Positions 10,201 to 17,609 of a stretch of DNA of 33,782 bases are shown here, in pieces (the first letter of the stretch is position 1; every line of letters starts with the position of its first letter). The stretch is from NCBI GenBank assembly GCA_016782865.1, contig JADHXR010000085.1, forward strand, positions 1-33,782. The letters are read 5' to 3'. The notes beneath the pieces are model-generated. The model worked only from the letters and a program-made list of their open reading frames with translations. It made no database searches and was not told the DNA's origin. A program made the translations under genes and the position numbers. Source of the DNA: Phycisphaerae bacterium. Lineage in GTDB: Bacteria; Planctomycetota; Phycisphaerae; Sedimentisphaerales; Anaerobacaceae.

Positions 10201-10279
10201 GGGTTTAGCGCTGACCGGCAGCCAATGCGTAGTGTCGCTTTCGGATGGCTCTGCAGTCTGCCTGGCCAAGGACCTGTAG
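7262..10279 (+). CDS. Secreted PQQ-like beta-propeller protein with methyltransferase-like N-terminus
   Basis: 1005 residues after choosing ATG 7262, which has AAGGAG eight bases upstream and starts a clean signal peptide (MKTWFGFLSVLLCCSAVIAN). Residues about 20-160 resemble a class I methyltransferase fold that has lost its SAM loop ('AREKGLLGGRVCVVDDDG', 'EILRVLHPGGVCVASGE'). A linker 'DEWRHPYHDPDNNVVSRD' leads into PQQ-type blades such as 'LTVLNAYNGLRLWSRPLD', 'MLDAATGRQRGTF', 'VSALDAANGEIIWQASS' and 'LYCLDASDGRLLGRAEL'. An Ala/Pro-rich stretch near 595-620 separates two propeller halves. Planctomycetota carry many such proteins; their biochemical role is not established, and carbohydrate or redox cofactor binding is only a guess. 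A strong hairpin follows the stop codon. Confidence 0.87.
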   Translation: MKTWFGFLSVLLCCSAVIANDAVTELSKHLGKMPALVVVVCGGNEGDLPTIAGIVEQTPWTVFCQGAASPGLEKIRNWAREKGLLGGRVCVVDDDGESLWLAADMADAVWVAPGVDARPLEKEILRVLHPGGVCVASGEVSVKPAAGGTDEWRHPYHDPDNNVVSRDRVSRLPGELRFQTYPVFAAMPNQTLFAGGRIFFSGHIAFHEREEPLLNRLTVLNAYNGLRLWSRPLDPDYVVHNISKLATADEVVFAEGPTLRMLDAATGRQRGTFSAPPEAAAAGDTDFKWIAQRGDILFTAFGPPDAGVAPHRQKGQMGHWPWNVANEHYRGVVNNFGAARTLAAFQYPEMKLLWSVREAESFDARALCIEGGRIFELAPGKFMAARDLATGEQLWRRTPETSGEIFAGIGSSLKRQGWGLGWATYCYTRADNGVVCIAGPSFKKTSCIDFEKGDLLWASDLASPHPFFFDNALYIVPRVANPAAFCRKVDPRTGKVLDEFSLGVTGSCTRLTVTANQFYYRPGGGEGRTVYVDIAERKLADYEGVVRPGCFDGVVPANGRLYWMPLACDCWQVHGTFSMAPRSPLKEPGAAAESPTWAAPASSAPAAPDDWPMLRANSAGTAAVPTGVGKKARQLWRRRLPGGDLTAPVCANGRIFVGATDGTVSALDAANGEIIWQASSNAAVLGPPAYWKGRVIFGSCDGVLYCLDASDGRLLGRAELAPEKRFVNIMDRLMSAWPLGGGVVLGDDGTVYAAAGSTAADGAVAAAVDVATGRFRWRQAYTLDRRDPKLSFGVQGNLLLKDNTLYINGGAPAGVVALDAPTGGNPRVVSKLEAGMEMFLEPDGKPSCSGPELFSHEQARTTIFKRHQNRSYFRMSDRHIALVDSRLFCSRDIRALDRIVDLMNKDPKTGGKMGGGTVPRDVMTVPVGDSVLWATNTADVRGLAVGSDGLVALHHESIEAISPSGRSLWRAQLPATPVRWGLALTGSQCVVSLSDGSAVCLAKDL

Positions 10280-10320
10280 CCAAACCGGCAATCGGATCCG
10301 GCTATCCCTGCGCAATCGGT

Positions 10321-10347
10321 AGCATGGGCAACTCGGTTGCCCATGCT
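10321..10347. terminator. Strong 12-bp hairpin after the propeller gene
   Basis: AGCATGGGCAAC (10321-10332) and GTTGCCCATGCT (10336-10347) pair perfectly around a three-base loop, 42 bases after the stop at 10279. No T-run follows on the plus strand, so it may stop transcription poorly, or act as an mRNA 3'-end stabiliser or a REP-type repeat. The rest of 10280-10496 holds no feature that I can support. Confidence 0.55.
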
Positions 10348-10496
10348 GAAAGAAAGGCAAATTGTGATTGGAGAAAAATGAACCGCTACGGGACTTCGTA
10401 TTTTGTAAGGGCATGGTAGCGGCATGGAGTTCCTCCCAATGACGATACGTTCGGGATGTTATGCGGAAACCATAGAAACATTGTCGGAGTCACAGA

Positions 10497-10838
10497 ATGC
10501 TTAGGATTAGTCATCTATCATTGATTGCCTTTGTCTTCGTCAGTGGGTGCGGTTTGTTGCCCCGCTATGAATATGAAGAAGCCAAAGTCCTAGTTCCTTC
10601 AATTCGAGAATATGCATTGAACAATATCCAGGACTTGTCAAAGGAAGATCGTGACTTCATATACCAGACTGAGCCAGTGATACGGCATGCAAATTATGTG
10701 ATCTATTATTACCGGTGGCAAGACAAAGATGGTCAAACAAGGTTCTGCGTTGAGGCAGCTCCACCTAGTTCAGAAGTTGCTCCAACCCGGGCGTACCGTA
10801 TAAATACTGAAAAGACAAAGAGTCCTTATAAACTCTAA
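10497..10838 (+). CDS. Small lipoprotein of unknown function
   Basis: 113 residues. A short basic start and hydrophobic stretch end in the lipobox VSGC (Cys18), so it should be exported and lipid-anchored. The mature part is acidic to neutral ('YEYEEAKVLVPSIREYALNN', 'YVIYYYRWQDKDGQTRFCVE') and resembles no family that I can name. GGAG seven to eight bases before ATG supports the start. Base composition is more AT-rich than the flanking genes and it stands alone between a hairpin and a repeat island, which would fit an accessory or acquired gene. Confidence 0.7.
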   Translation: MLRISHLSLIAFVFVSGCGLLPRYEYEEAKVLVPSIREYALNNIQDLSKEDRDFIYQTEPVIRHANYVIYYYRWQDKDGQTRFCVEAAPPSSEVAPTRAYRINTEKTKSPYKL

Positions 10839-10964
10839 CATCTGAATCCAGAGGGACCTCGTACCCCGACCCCTGATTCAGCGCGTTAAGCCCTGCCGGA
10901 TTAGATGAGATTGAATGGTATGTATGAAGTTCGCTTCTGATTACAAGGAAATGCGGGAGGGAGA

Positions 10965-11243
10965 AGCCAAAAAGTAAAAAGTGGAAAGTAAAAAAGGAAA
11001 AAGGGAGCAGGCAGGCAATCAGGAAACCAGGATAACAGGATAACAGGGGGTAGGTGCTCAGGATAACGGGGAATCAGGAAGTACGAAGGATTCGAATATC
11101 GAATAGTGAACAAGGAATGTCCAATGTAGAAGTGCGACTCGGTGCCCCTTCGACTTGCGCTCAGAGCCTGCCCTGAGCAAAGCCGAACGGGGCGTGCTTT
11201 GTGCCTTAGTGCCCCTTCGACCGTGCTCAGGGCATGCTTTGTG
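10965..11243. repeat. Island of mixed short interspersed repeats
   Basis: The 10839-11373 gap holds no convincing gene. It begins with purine-rich AAAAGT/GGAAAG sequence, then three copies of AGGATAAC (11029, 11037, 11060), then a segment reading 'GAATATCGAATAGTGAACAA' of a kind common between genes in such genomes. A palindromic repeat follows at 11145-11192 (CCCCTTCGAC...CCGAACGGGG), with a second partial copy at 11212-11231; the units share a trailing TGCTTTGTG. The palindrome is of the same family as 23768-23791 and 33478-33522. Confidence 0.75.
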
Positions 11244-11373
11244 GCTATGAACCAAGGTTGAAAAAGCAAAGCCAATTGCAGGATCCGGCCCGCCGTTCGG
11301 GCAAGCAGCTCGCCACTGATTTCAATTGGCAACCGCCGGTGGCTCCCGGCGTAACAAAGCCGAAATGATGGCA

Positions 11374-11401
11374 TTGACATCGTCGCATAATTGTATACAG
11401 T
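11374..11401 (+). promoter_or_regulatory. Candidate promoter for the sulfatase and downstream genes
   Basis: A perfect -35 TTGACA (11374-11379) is followed after 16 bases by TACAGT (11396-11401), four of six matches to a -10. It lies directly after the repeat island and before the sulfatase, about 30-90 bases from the possible start codons. It may drive the sulfatase alone or the whole 11.5-18.4 kb cluster. Confidence 0.4.
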
Positions 11402-11492
11402 TTATTCAGTAATAGAATACATGTTTTACGTATAGCAGGTGAAAGGCAGCCGCAGACAGATGCATGATTACAGAAAGCTACAAGCCGTGACT

Positions 11493-13031
11493 ATGGACAG
11501 GCGTCATTTCATGAGGTTTTCGGCCGCTTTGGTTCCCGGGGTCACGTTAGCCCGGGGTGTGTCGGCGAAGTCTACAGAAGGAAAACGCTCCGGGAGACCC
11601 AACGTTCTGCTTGTCGTCGCCGACCAGATGACGCCGCTGTTGACCGGATTGTACGGGCATCCAGTGGTCAGAACACCTCATCTCAATGCACTAGCGGAGA
11701 AAGGTGTTCTATTCGACGCAGCCTACAGTCCCTGCCCGCTATGCGCCCCTGCCCGGGCGTGCATGCTGACGGGCACGTATTCTTCGGAAAACGGCGTCTA
11801 CGACAACGCCGCCGCTCTTGGCTGCGATCAGCCGACGCTCTGTCACCACCTTAACCTGTTGGGCTACGACACGGTCCTCAGCGGCAAGATTCACTTTGTC
11901 GGGCCCGACCAGCTTCACGGCTTTCAGAAACGACTCTTACCAAATATCTATCCAGCGGATTTCTCCTGGACAAAATCGCGCGACCATAAGATTCCCAAAA
12001 CGCACGCCCGCAGCTATCTCGGCGGCGCAGTCCACGTCGGGCGCTCGGGCAGGAACATCGAATACGACGAACTCGCTCACACCGAAGCTCTGGACTACCT
12101 CACTCATAAGGGAACTCAGAATCGCAGGGACACGTCCTATCAGCCATTTTTCTTGTGCATATCGTACAATTTCCCGCACGAACCGTTCTGGCCTCCTAAA
12201 AAGTATTGGGACCTCTACGAGGATGAACACATCGAGATTCCCAAACTCCCGCCCGGCTTCGAAAAGAAGCACTCGGCGATGGATCGCTGGCTGAACAGGC
12301 ATCATGGCGTCGACAAGGTGGACCTGCAAAAGCCCTCGTCTCTGCTCAAGCTCCGGCGGGCGTATTATGCACTCGTGACCTATATAGACGACAAGGTCGG
12401 AGAGTTAGTCGCCCGGTTGGGGGCCGACGACCTTATGGACGACACGATTATCATTTTCACCAGCGATCACGGTGACATGCTGTGCGAAAGAAATATGGTG
12501 CAGAAGAGATGCTTCTATGAGTCGTCCGCTCGAGTGCCGCTGCTGGTGGTTTCGCCGCATGCCGGACAAGAAGGACACGTTTCCAAAACGCCCGTCTCGT
12601 TGCTGGACATCGCTCCCACAGTCCTGGACTTGGTGGGATATAACGGCTCTGAGAGTTTTGCCGTCGATGGCGTGAGTCTCGTTCCGCTTCTCAATGGCCA
12701 GGAACAACCGGGCCGGGCGGTCTTCTCGGAGATGCACTCGGAAGGCGTATATGCCACATGCTTTATGGTAAGAAAGGGCAAGTACAAATACATCTACATC
12801 CACGGACATGACGAGCAACTGTTCGACCTCGATAAAGATCCGGACGAATGGGACAACCTCGCACGTCGAGCCGGGTATGTTTCGATTCGCTCGGAACTCA
12901 AAGAGTGCATCCTGAGCAGATTCGATCCGGACCGAATCGAAAAGGAGCTTCGAGAGAACCTGAAAAAACGCCAGTTCCTCACCAAGGCAATGAGCAAGAC
13001 GGGCCAGGACTGGGCATTTGCCCCGGAGTAA
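11493..13031 (+). CDS. Tat-exported type I sulfatase, choline-sulfatase-like
   Basis: Formylglycine-dependent sulfatase. The core begins 'RPNVLLVVADQMTPLLTGLY', with the modification motif C-A-P-A-R inside 'CPLCAPARACMLTG'; the Cys is converted to formylglycine by a maturase not present here. 'LSGKIHFVGPDQLHGF' and 'NIYPADFSW' closely recall choline sulfatase (BetC), and 'IIIFTSDHGDMLCE' carries metal ligands. The real substrate may be another small sulfate ester or sulfated sugar. The N-terminus MDRRHFMRFSAALVPG is a Tat signal, so it acts outside the cytoplasm. The start is uncertain: the frame is open from GTG 11439 and ATG 11460, none with a strong ribosome site; I chose ATG 11493 to fit the Tat signal. 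Readable sequence continues in frame after the TAA. A permease operon follows 149 bases on. Confidence 0.9.
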   Translation: MDRRHFMRFSAALVPGVTLARGVSAKSTEGKRSGRPNVLLVVADQMTPLLTGLYGHPVVRTPHLNALAEKGVLFDAAYSPCPLCAPARACMLTGTYSSENGVYDNAAALGCDQPTLCHHLNLLGYDTVLSGKIHFVGPDQLHGFQKRLLPNIYPADFSWTKSRDHKIPKTHARSYLGGAVHVGRSGRNIEYDELAHTEALDYLTHKGTQNRRDTSYQPFFLCISYNFPHEPFWPPKKYWDLYEDEHIEIPKLPPGFEKKHSAMDRWLNRHHGVDKVDLQKPSSLLKLRRAYYALVTYIDDKVGELVARLGADDLMDDTIIIFTSDHGDMLCERNMVQKRCFYESSARVPLLVVSPHAGQEGHVSKTPVSLLDIAPTVLDLVGYNGSESFAVDGVSLVPLLNGQEQPGRAVFSEMHSEGVYATCFMVRKGKYKYIYIHGHDEQLFDLDKDPDEWDNLARRAGYVSIRSELKECILSRFDPDRIEKELRENLKKRQFLTKAMSKTGQDWAFAPE

Positions 13032-13166
13032 GAGCAAGAACCGGACATCAAGGTGATCCAAGAAGCTGCGTATGAAAACCATAAAAAAAACGGACTGGCA
13101 AAACTAAGGGCCTATGAGACGATCAAGAGCCTGATCATGAAACTCGCAGACTATCGGAGCAATTGA
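13032..13166 (+). other. In-frame 44-codon extension after the sulfatase stop
   Basis: Directly after the sulfatase TAA (13029-13031) the same frame stays open for 44 codons to TGA at 13164-13166. The encoded peptide looks protein-like, charged and helical, with segments 'VIQEAAYENHKKNGLAKLRA' and 'IKSLIMKLADYRSN'. It ends 14 bases before the permease ATG. It could be a C-terminal extension lost to a stop mutation, a readthrough tail, or a small separate gene from GTG 13053. I cannot tell which. Confidence 0.35.
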
Positions 13167-13180
13167 AAGGGAACAGAAGG

Positions 13181-14551
13181 ATGCATCCATTATTGATTCT
13201 TGGGATCGGGATCACCATCGTCATCGGCATGATCGTCGTGTTGCGAATCAACGCCTTCATCGCCCTGATCAGCGCGGCGCTGGTCGTAAGTATGCTCGCT
13301 CCGGGGCCTCTGGCGGAGAAAGTGATCAGAGTTGCAGATGCGTTTGGCCAGACGGCGGGCAAAATCGGCATCGTCATTGCGCTGGCCGTGGTGATCGGCA
13401 AGTGCATGATGGACAGCGGCGCGGCCGACCGGGTCGTCCGGGCCTTCCTCTCGCTGCTCGGTGAGAAACGCAGCGCCACCGCCCTGATGGCCAGTGGCTA
13501 CGTCCTGGCGGTTCCCGTGTTCTTCGACACTGTTTTCTATCTTCTTGTGCCGCTGGCCCGGTCGATGACTCGGCGAACGGGAAAGCACTACTTGAAATAT
13601 GCCCTCGCTATCGCCGCCGGCGGCGTTATCACTCATTCGCTGGTTCCGCCCACACCGGGGCCTCTGTTCATGGCCGCGAACCTCGGCATCGATGTCGGGG
13701 TCATGATTATCGCGGGCGCCCTTGTGGCCCTGCCGGCGGCTTTCATCGGGATGCTGCTTGCCGGCTGGTTCGACAGGCGAATGAACATTCCGCTGCGTCC
13801 GACCGGCACGGGTGAGGCCGAGCCCGAGCCATTCGACGACAGCGAGTTACCCCCCCTTTGGATCTCACTGCTCCCCATCCTGCTGCCGGTCGTCCTGATC
13901 TCGACAGGTACAATCGTCAAGACCATTGCCAAGGACGCTGCCGAGGGATCTTCTCTTCGTCATTTTGCCGACGTCGTGGCCGTGCTCGGCAACGTCAATC
14001 TCGCGATGCTGCTCGCCACGGCGATTGCGATGTGGATGCTCAAATCCAAACGACAACTGACGTTGGCCCGGCTGAGTAAAGTCGTCGAGGTTTCTCTGAT
14101 GAGCGGCGGCATTGTCATCCTGATCACGGCCGCCGGCGGCGCCTTTGGCGCGATGCTCGAGGCCGCAGATGTAGGTTCGGCCATCGGTGAACTGGTCCCC
14201 GGCGACAGCGGCGGTATTGTCTTGCTGATACTCGGCGCCGTAATCGCCTCGGTCATGAAGATCGCCCAGGGCTCGGGGACCGTCGCGATGATCACCGCCT
14301 CATCCATGGTCGCGGCGATGATCCCATCGACGGAATCGTTGGGCTACCACCCCGCCTACCTGGCCACCGCGATAGGAGGAGGCTCCATGATCTGTTCGTG
14401 GATGAACGACAGCGGCTTCTGGATCTTTGTCAAGATGACGGGCCTGACCGAAGCGGAAGGTCTCAAGTCCTGGACTCCGCTGCTAGCCATCATGGGCCTG
14501 GCAGCGGTGGTAGTCTCCCTGATCCTGGCAGTGGTTTTGCCTTTGGCGTAA
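13181..14551 (+). CDS. GntP-family sugar-acid permease
   Basis: 456-residue inner-membrane protein of the gluconate:H+ symporter (GntP) family, with about twelve hydrophobic segments. Family marks include 'FGQTAGKIGIVIALAVVIGK', 'SGYVLAVPVFFDTVFYLLVP', 'HSLVPPTPGPLFMAANLGID' and C-terminal 'GGGSMICSWMNDSGFWIF'. Known members import gluconate and related hydroxy-acids. ATG 13181 was chosen because AAAGGGA lies about eight bases upstream and the usual family length results; a TTG at 13163 in the same frame is less likely. It heads a run of five genes with gaps of 26, 11, 13 and 11 bases, so it probably imports the substrate used by the transketolase and racemase-like enzymes behind it. Confidence 0.92.
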   Translation: MHPLLILGIGITIVIGMIVVLRINAFIALISAALVVSMLAPGPLAEKVIRVADAFGQTAGKIGIVIALAVVIGKCMMDSGAADRVVRAFLSLLGEKRSATALMASGYVLAVPVFFDTVFYLLVPLARSMTRRTGKHYLKYALAIAAGGVITHSLVPPTPGPLFMAANLGIDVGVMIIAGALVALPAAFIGMLLAGWFDRRMNIPLRPTGTGEAEPEPFDDSELPPLWISLLPILLPVVLISTGTIVKTIAKDAAEGSSLRHFADVVAVLGNVNLAMLLATAIAMWMLKSKRQLTLARLSKVVEVSLMSGGIVILITAAGGAFGAMLEAADVGSAIGELVPGDSGGIVLLILGAVIASVMKIAQGSGTVAMITASSMVAAMIPSTESLGYHPAYLATAIGGGSMICSWMNDSGFWIFVKMTGLTEAEGLKSWTPLLAIMGLAAVVVSLILAVVLPLA

Positions 14552-14577
14552 TCTAACGTATACGAAAGGAGCGTCAG

Positions 14578-15558
14578 ATGTACGGTATCCGACAATCACG
14601 GGCAACTGGATTTCTCAAACAATATGCCTGCATCGGCCTGTGTATTTGGGTGCTTGGCGCCGCTACGGCAGTGGGCAAGAATCCCGCCGCCGGTTTGGTG
14701 CAGCGAATAGAACAACACTCGACCAATAAGCAGAGAGTTTTGGCGCTTCTTAGCGAAATGCCGCGACTGCAGATCACCAGGCAATTCGGCGGCGACTTTC
14801 GAGAAACCTGGCGCAGGATCCTTATTGACAGCCCTTACGGCGGCATCGAGAAGATACAATTTCTGGAGACCTCATTGCGCGGCTTTGCCGGTGCTCAAAA
14901 AGAGCTTCCCAAAGCCATTCAGTCGCTTCTCAAGTCGCATAATTTGCTTTTCGGCTCGGGCCAGAATCACGGACTCATGATTCGCCATGCCGACGATCCC
15001 GCATTCAAACCCTTTGGTGTTCACATGTCCCTTGCTCAGGCAATTGCAGCCATCTCCGCGGGCAATGACGCGCCGGTCCAGGCGTTTCAGACGATCTTCG
15101 AGACCGGTCAAAACACGCGGGGCTATGTCCACAAGCTTGAATGTCACGCCGGGGCTGTCGAATTCATATATGCCCTGACAGACATCGTCTACGGCGTCAT
15201 GCTCCCTGCCGAGCTGCGATATGGTCCGGATCGTGTTGTCGCCGAGCCTGTGAAAGTCCAGATGTTCTACGTCAGGGCCGGGGACGTGATCGCGTTGCAT
15301 CCGTATGTCCTGCACAGCGGCTCACTCTCGGTCGAGCCTGACAGAAGTTTTTCAATCGTGATCTACAAGAAGCCCGTGCAGGCCGAAGATTTTGTCGTCC
15401 GACTACCGGAGGCTTGGGAAGAAGGGCAAGAATCTTTGAAGCTCCCGGACATTGATAAATACTACCTGACGCTTGCGGAGTTGCATGCAACCGAGCTGAA
15501 GGACAACAACGGGTTCATCTCCGCCCCAAGGCCTTTGCGCCTTCCGGCATGGAAATAA
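14578..15558 (+). CDS. Exported DUF4867-like cupin protein
   Basis: 326 residues. AAGGAG precedes the ATG. The N-terminus has a hydrophobic stretch 'ACIGLCIWVLGAATAVG', a likely signal peptide, so the protein should leave the cytoplasm. The C-terminal half matches what I remember of DUF4867: 'KLECHAGAVEFIYALTDIVY', then 'VKVQMFYVRAGDVIALHPYV', then 'LHSGSLS' and 'SFSIVIYKKP'. This is a cupin-type beta-barrel; His/Glu residues in 'ECH' and 'VLHSG' could bind metal. The family's reaction is not established to my knowledge; sugar isomerisation or epimerisation is a guess from its operon partners and the fold. The signal peptide is unexpected for the family. The gene ends 11 bases before the transketolase start. 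Confidence 0.7.
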   Translation: MYGIRQSRATGFLKQYACIGLCIWVLGAATAVGKNPAAGLVQRIEQHSTNKQRVLALLSEMPRLQITRQFGGDFRETWRRILIDSPYGGIEKIQFLETSLRGFAGAQKELPKAIQSLLKSHNLLFGSGQNHGLMIRHADDPAFKPFGVHMSLAQAIAAISAGNDAPVQAFQTIFETGQNTRGYVHKLECHAGAVEFIYALTDIVYGVMLPAELRYGPDRVVAEPVKVQMFYVRAGDVIALHPYVLHSGSLSVEPDRSFSIVIYKKPVQAEDFVVRLPEAWEEGQESLKLPDIDKYYLTLAELHATELKDNNGFISAPRPLRLPAWK

Positions 15559-15569
15559 GAAGGTACAAC

Positions 15570-16607
15570 ATGAATCCACTAGACGCATCACAGTTTTGGA
15601 AACCTTTCAGAGCGAACAGCCGGAGGTTCCAGGAGGTGTTTTCTCACCATAAGGAACACTCCGATCTGGTCGAGCAAACCGAAACGCTGGCTTACCTGAT
15701 CCGCAGCTACGCGGTTTATTCGATGACCTGCGCAGCTTTGGGACATCCGGGAGGCAGCTTCTCGGAGGCCGAGTTGCTGGCGGTCATGTACAATTATGTT
15801 CTCCGGTACGATTCACAGGAACCGAAGTGGCCCGGTCGAGATGTGTTCTATCTGTCGAAGTGTCACGCATGCCCCGGTCTGTACGCCGCCCTGGCGCTCG
15901 TCGGATATTTCCCGGTTGGCGATCTGACTCGCTACGGCGAGTGGGGTTCTCATCTGGAGAGCCATCCGGACAGTACGACTACCCCCGGCATCGAAATATC
16001 GGGCGGCTCACTCGGACAAATCCCCGGCGTAGCCGTCGGACGCGCCCTGGGCATTCGCCGGCACGGTCCTGATCAGGCAGATCGAATGGTGTACGTTCTC
16101 ATTGGCGACGGCGAGTGCAACGAAGGCTCGGTCTGGGAAGCCTTCATGGCCGCCGGGCACTATCGCCTGGACAACCTCGTGTTCATCATCGACTACAACA
16201 AGGTCCAGGCCAAGGGCTTTGTCCAGCAGGACATGTCGATCGAACCGTTGGCGGACAAACTTGCGGCCTTTAACCTGCAACCGTGGCAAGTCAGCAACGG
16301 CCACAACGTTGCCGATCTGGTTGACCTGTTCAATACACTGCACACACAACGGCGGGGCAAGCCCAATGCGGTCATTCTCAGCACGATCAAAGGCAAAGGT
16401 ATAGGGATGTGTCAATACAATCCCAACTGGCATACCAGCGCACCTCGAACCATAGAAGCAGCGCAGCGGTGGCTGGGCGAATTGTGGGAGCGAGACGGTC
16501 ACCGGCTGGGAATTCCGCAGGCGTTTCACCAGGCCCTTGGTGATGCAATCCATATCGTACCGCCCTTGCATGAGAACCCGGACAGAATCGTGGAAAAGCA
16601 GGCGTGA
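15570..16607 (+). CDS. Transketolase, N-terminal (TPP-binding) subunit
   Basis: 345 residues covering the pyrophosphate-binding half of a two-subunit transketolase. The TPP motif is GDGECNEG (179-186) followed by 'YN' of the metal site; GHPGG (58-62) and HPDSTTTPG (122-130) are also present. Two places differ from the form that I expect: SKCHACPG where split transketolases usually read SKGHA, and GSLGQIPGVAVG where GSLGQGLS is usual. Both lie near the cofactor and substrate channel. The start at 15570 has AGAAGG six bases upstream; an in-frame ATG at 15549 would overlap the preceding gene. The C-terminal subunit follows 13 bases on. Together they should transfer a two-carbon ketol unit between sugars; the donor is unknown. 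Confidence 0.93.
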   Translation: MNPLDASQFWKPFRANSRRFQEVFSHHKEHSDLVEQTETLAYLIRSYAVYSMTCAALGHPGGSFSEAELLAVMYNYVLRYDSQEPKWPGRDVFYLSKCHACPGLYAALALVGYFPVGDLTRYGEWGSHLESHPDSTTTPGIEISGGSLGQIPGVAVGRALGIRRHGPDQADRMVYVLIGDGECNEGSVWEAFMAAGHYRLDNLVFIIDYNKVQAKGFVQQDMSIEPLADKLAAFNLQPWQVSNGHNVADLVDLFNTLHTQRRGKPNAVILSTIKGKGIGMCQYNPNWHTSAPRTIEAAQRWLGELWERDGHRLGIPQAFHQALGDAIHIVPPLHENPDRIVEKQA

Positions 16608-16620
16608 TAAAAGGATAAAC

Positions 16621-17598
16621 ATGGCACAGTTTTCCATACCGAAGCGCGATGAAACAAAAGAGATGCGGTACCAGATGGGCTACGCCCTTGCGGACCTGGC
16701 CGGCGAATATGAAAACATCGTCGCTGTCGATGCCGATCTGCGCAGCAGCAGCGGGCTGCACATCTTCGAGCACTACCACCCCGATAAACTCGTCAAGGTG
16801 GGCATCGCCGAGCAGAACATGATCAGCATCAGCGCGGGTCTGAGCCAGGAGGGATTCATCCCCTTTCCCTGTACGTTTGACGCATTCTGCCGGCGATTCA
16901 TGGACCAGCTCTACATCTCCGTGGCCTACAGCAAATGCAATGTGAAAGTGCTCGGCGCGTATGTGGGGCTCTTCACCGGAAAAGCCGGCGCCACTCACCA
17001 GAGTGACAAGGAACTCGGCCTGCTGCTTCGCATCCCGAATCTCCGAGTAGTTGAACCGGGCTGTAACGAGGAGATGCGACAGGTCCTGCGCACGGCGGCG
17101 GAAACTGTCGGGCCATTCTATATCCGCATCGTCCGCTGCCAGGTGGAGGACAATGAGATCGGCCCAGACTACAGATTCAAACTCGGCAAAGGTGTCACCG
17201 TCACCGATTCTGGTTCCGACGTCGGCCTGATCAGTACGGGCTATATGATCAAGACGGCCAAGATCGCCGCCGAGAAGCTCAAGAGCAAAGGTTTCGGTGT
17301 CCGGCTGGATCATCATCCGAGCCTGAAACCTTTCGACGCAGATCTGCTTGCCGACATGGCGTCCAAGGTATCGGTAATCGTAACGCTGGAAAACCACTGC
17401 GTCAGCGGCGGGCTCTTCTCACTCGTGGCCGAATCCCTCGCACGAGAGGGCTTGCAGATTCCAGTTGGGACCATCGGCACAGACCCTGAGGATTTCATCC
17501 ATACCGGCCACGTCAATGATTTGCTGGCCCATTATCAAATGACTTCGGACGACGTTGTGAAGGTTGCTGAGCAAACCATGTCGAAGGCCGGGATATAG
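16621..17598 (+). CDS. Transketolase, C-terminal (pyrimidine-binding) subunit
   Basis: 325 residues forming the other half of the enzyme. It carries the catalytic glutamate that activates TPP, E64 in 'VGIAEQNMISISAGL', and the substrate-side segment GKAGATHQSDKELG (H116), then a C-terminal transketolase domain from about 190. The start at 16621 is fixed by AAAGGAT just upstream and by alignment to the family; the frame is open further back inside the preceding gene. Known split transketolases include general metabolic ones and specialised ones such as apulose-4-phosphate transketolase and the sulfofructose transketolase of sulfoglycolysis. Placement among an importer, sulfatase and glycosidase favours a specialised catabolic role, which is inference. 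Confidence 0.93.
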   Translation: MAQFSIPKRDETKEMRYQMGYALADLAGEYENIVAVDADLRSSSGLHIFEHYHPDKLVKVGIAEQNMISISAGLSQEGFIPFPCTFDAFCRRFMDQLYISVAYSKCNVKVLGAYVGLFTGKAGATHQSDKELGLLLRIPNLRVVEPGCNEEMRQVLRTAAETVGPFYIRIVRCQVEDNEIGPDYRFKLGKGVTVTDSGSDVGLISTGYMIKTAKIAAEKLKSKGFGVRLDHHPSLKPFDADLLADMASKVSVIVTLENHCVSGGLFSLVAESLAREGLQIPVGTIGTDPEDFIHTGHVNDLLAHYQMTSDDVVKVAEQTMSKAGI

Positions 17599-17609
17599 GA
17601 GATAAGGTA

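Noticed and set aside
11145..11231. CRISPR-like appearance of repeated palindromes
   Set aside because: Only one complete and one partial unit, without spacers of regular size and without cas genes.
10901..11380. Open frame of 159 codons on the minus strand in the repeat island
   Set aside because: Its translation consists of repeat-derived and low-complexity segments, with no signal or domain; better explained as chance reading of repeats.
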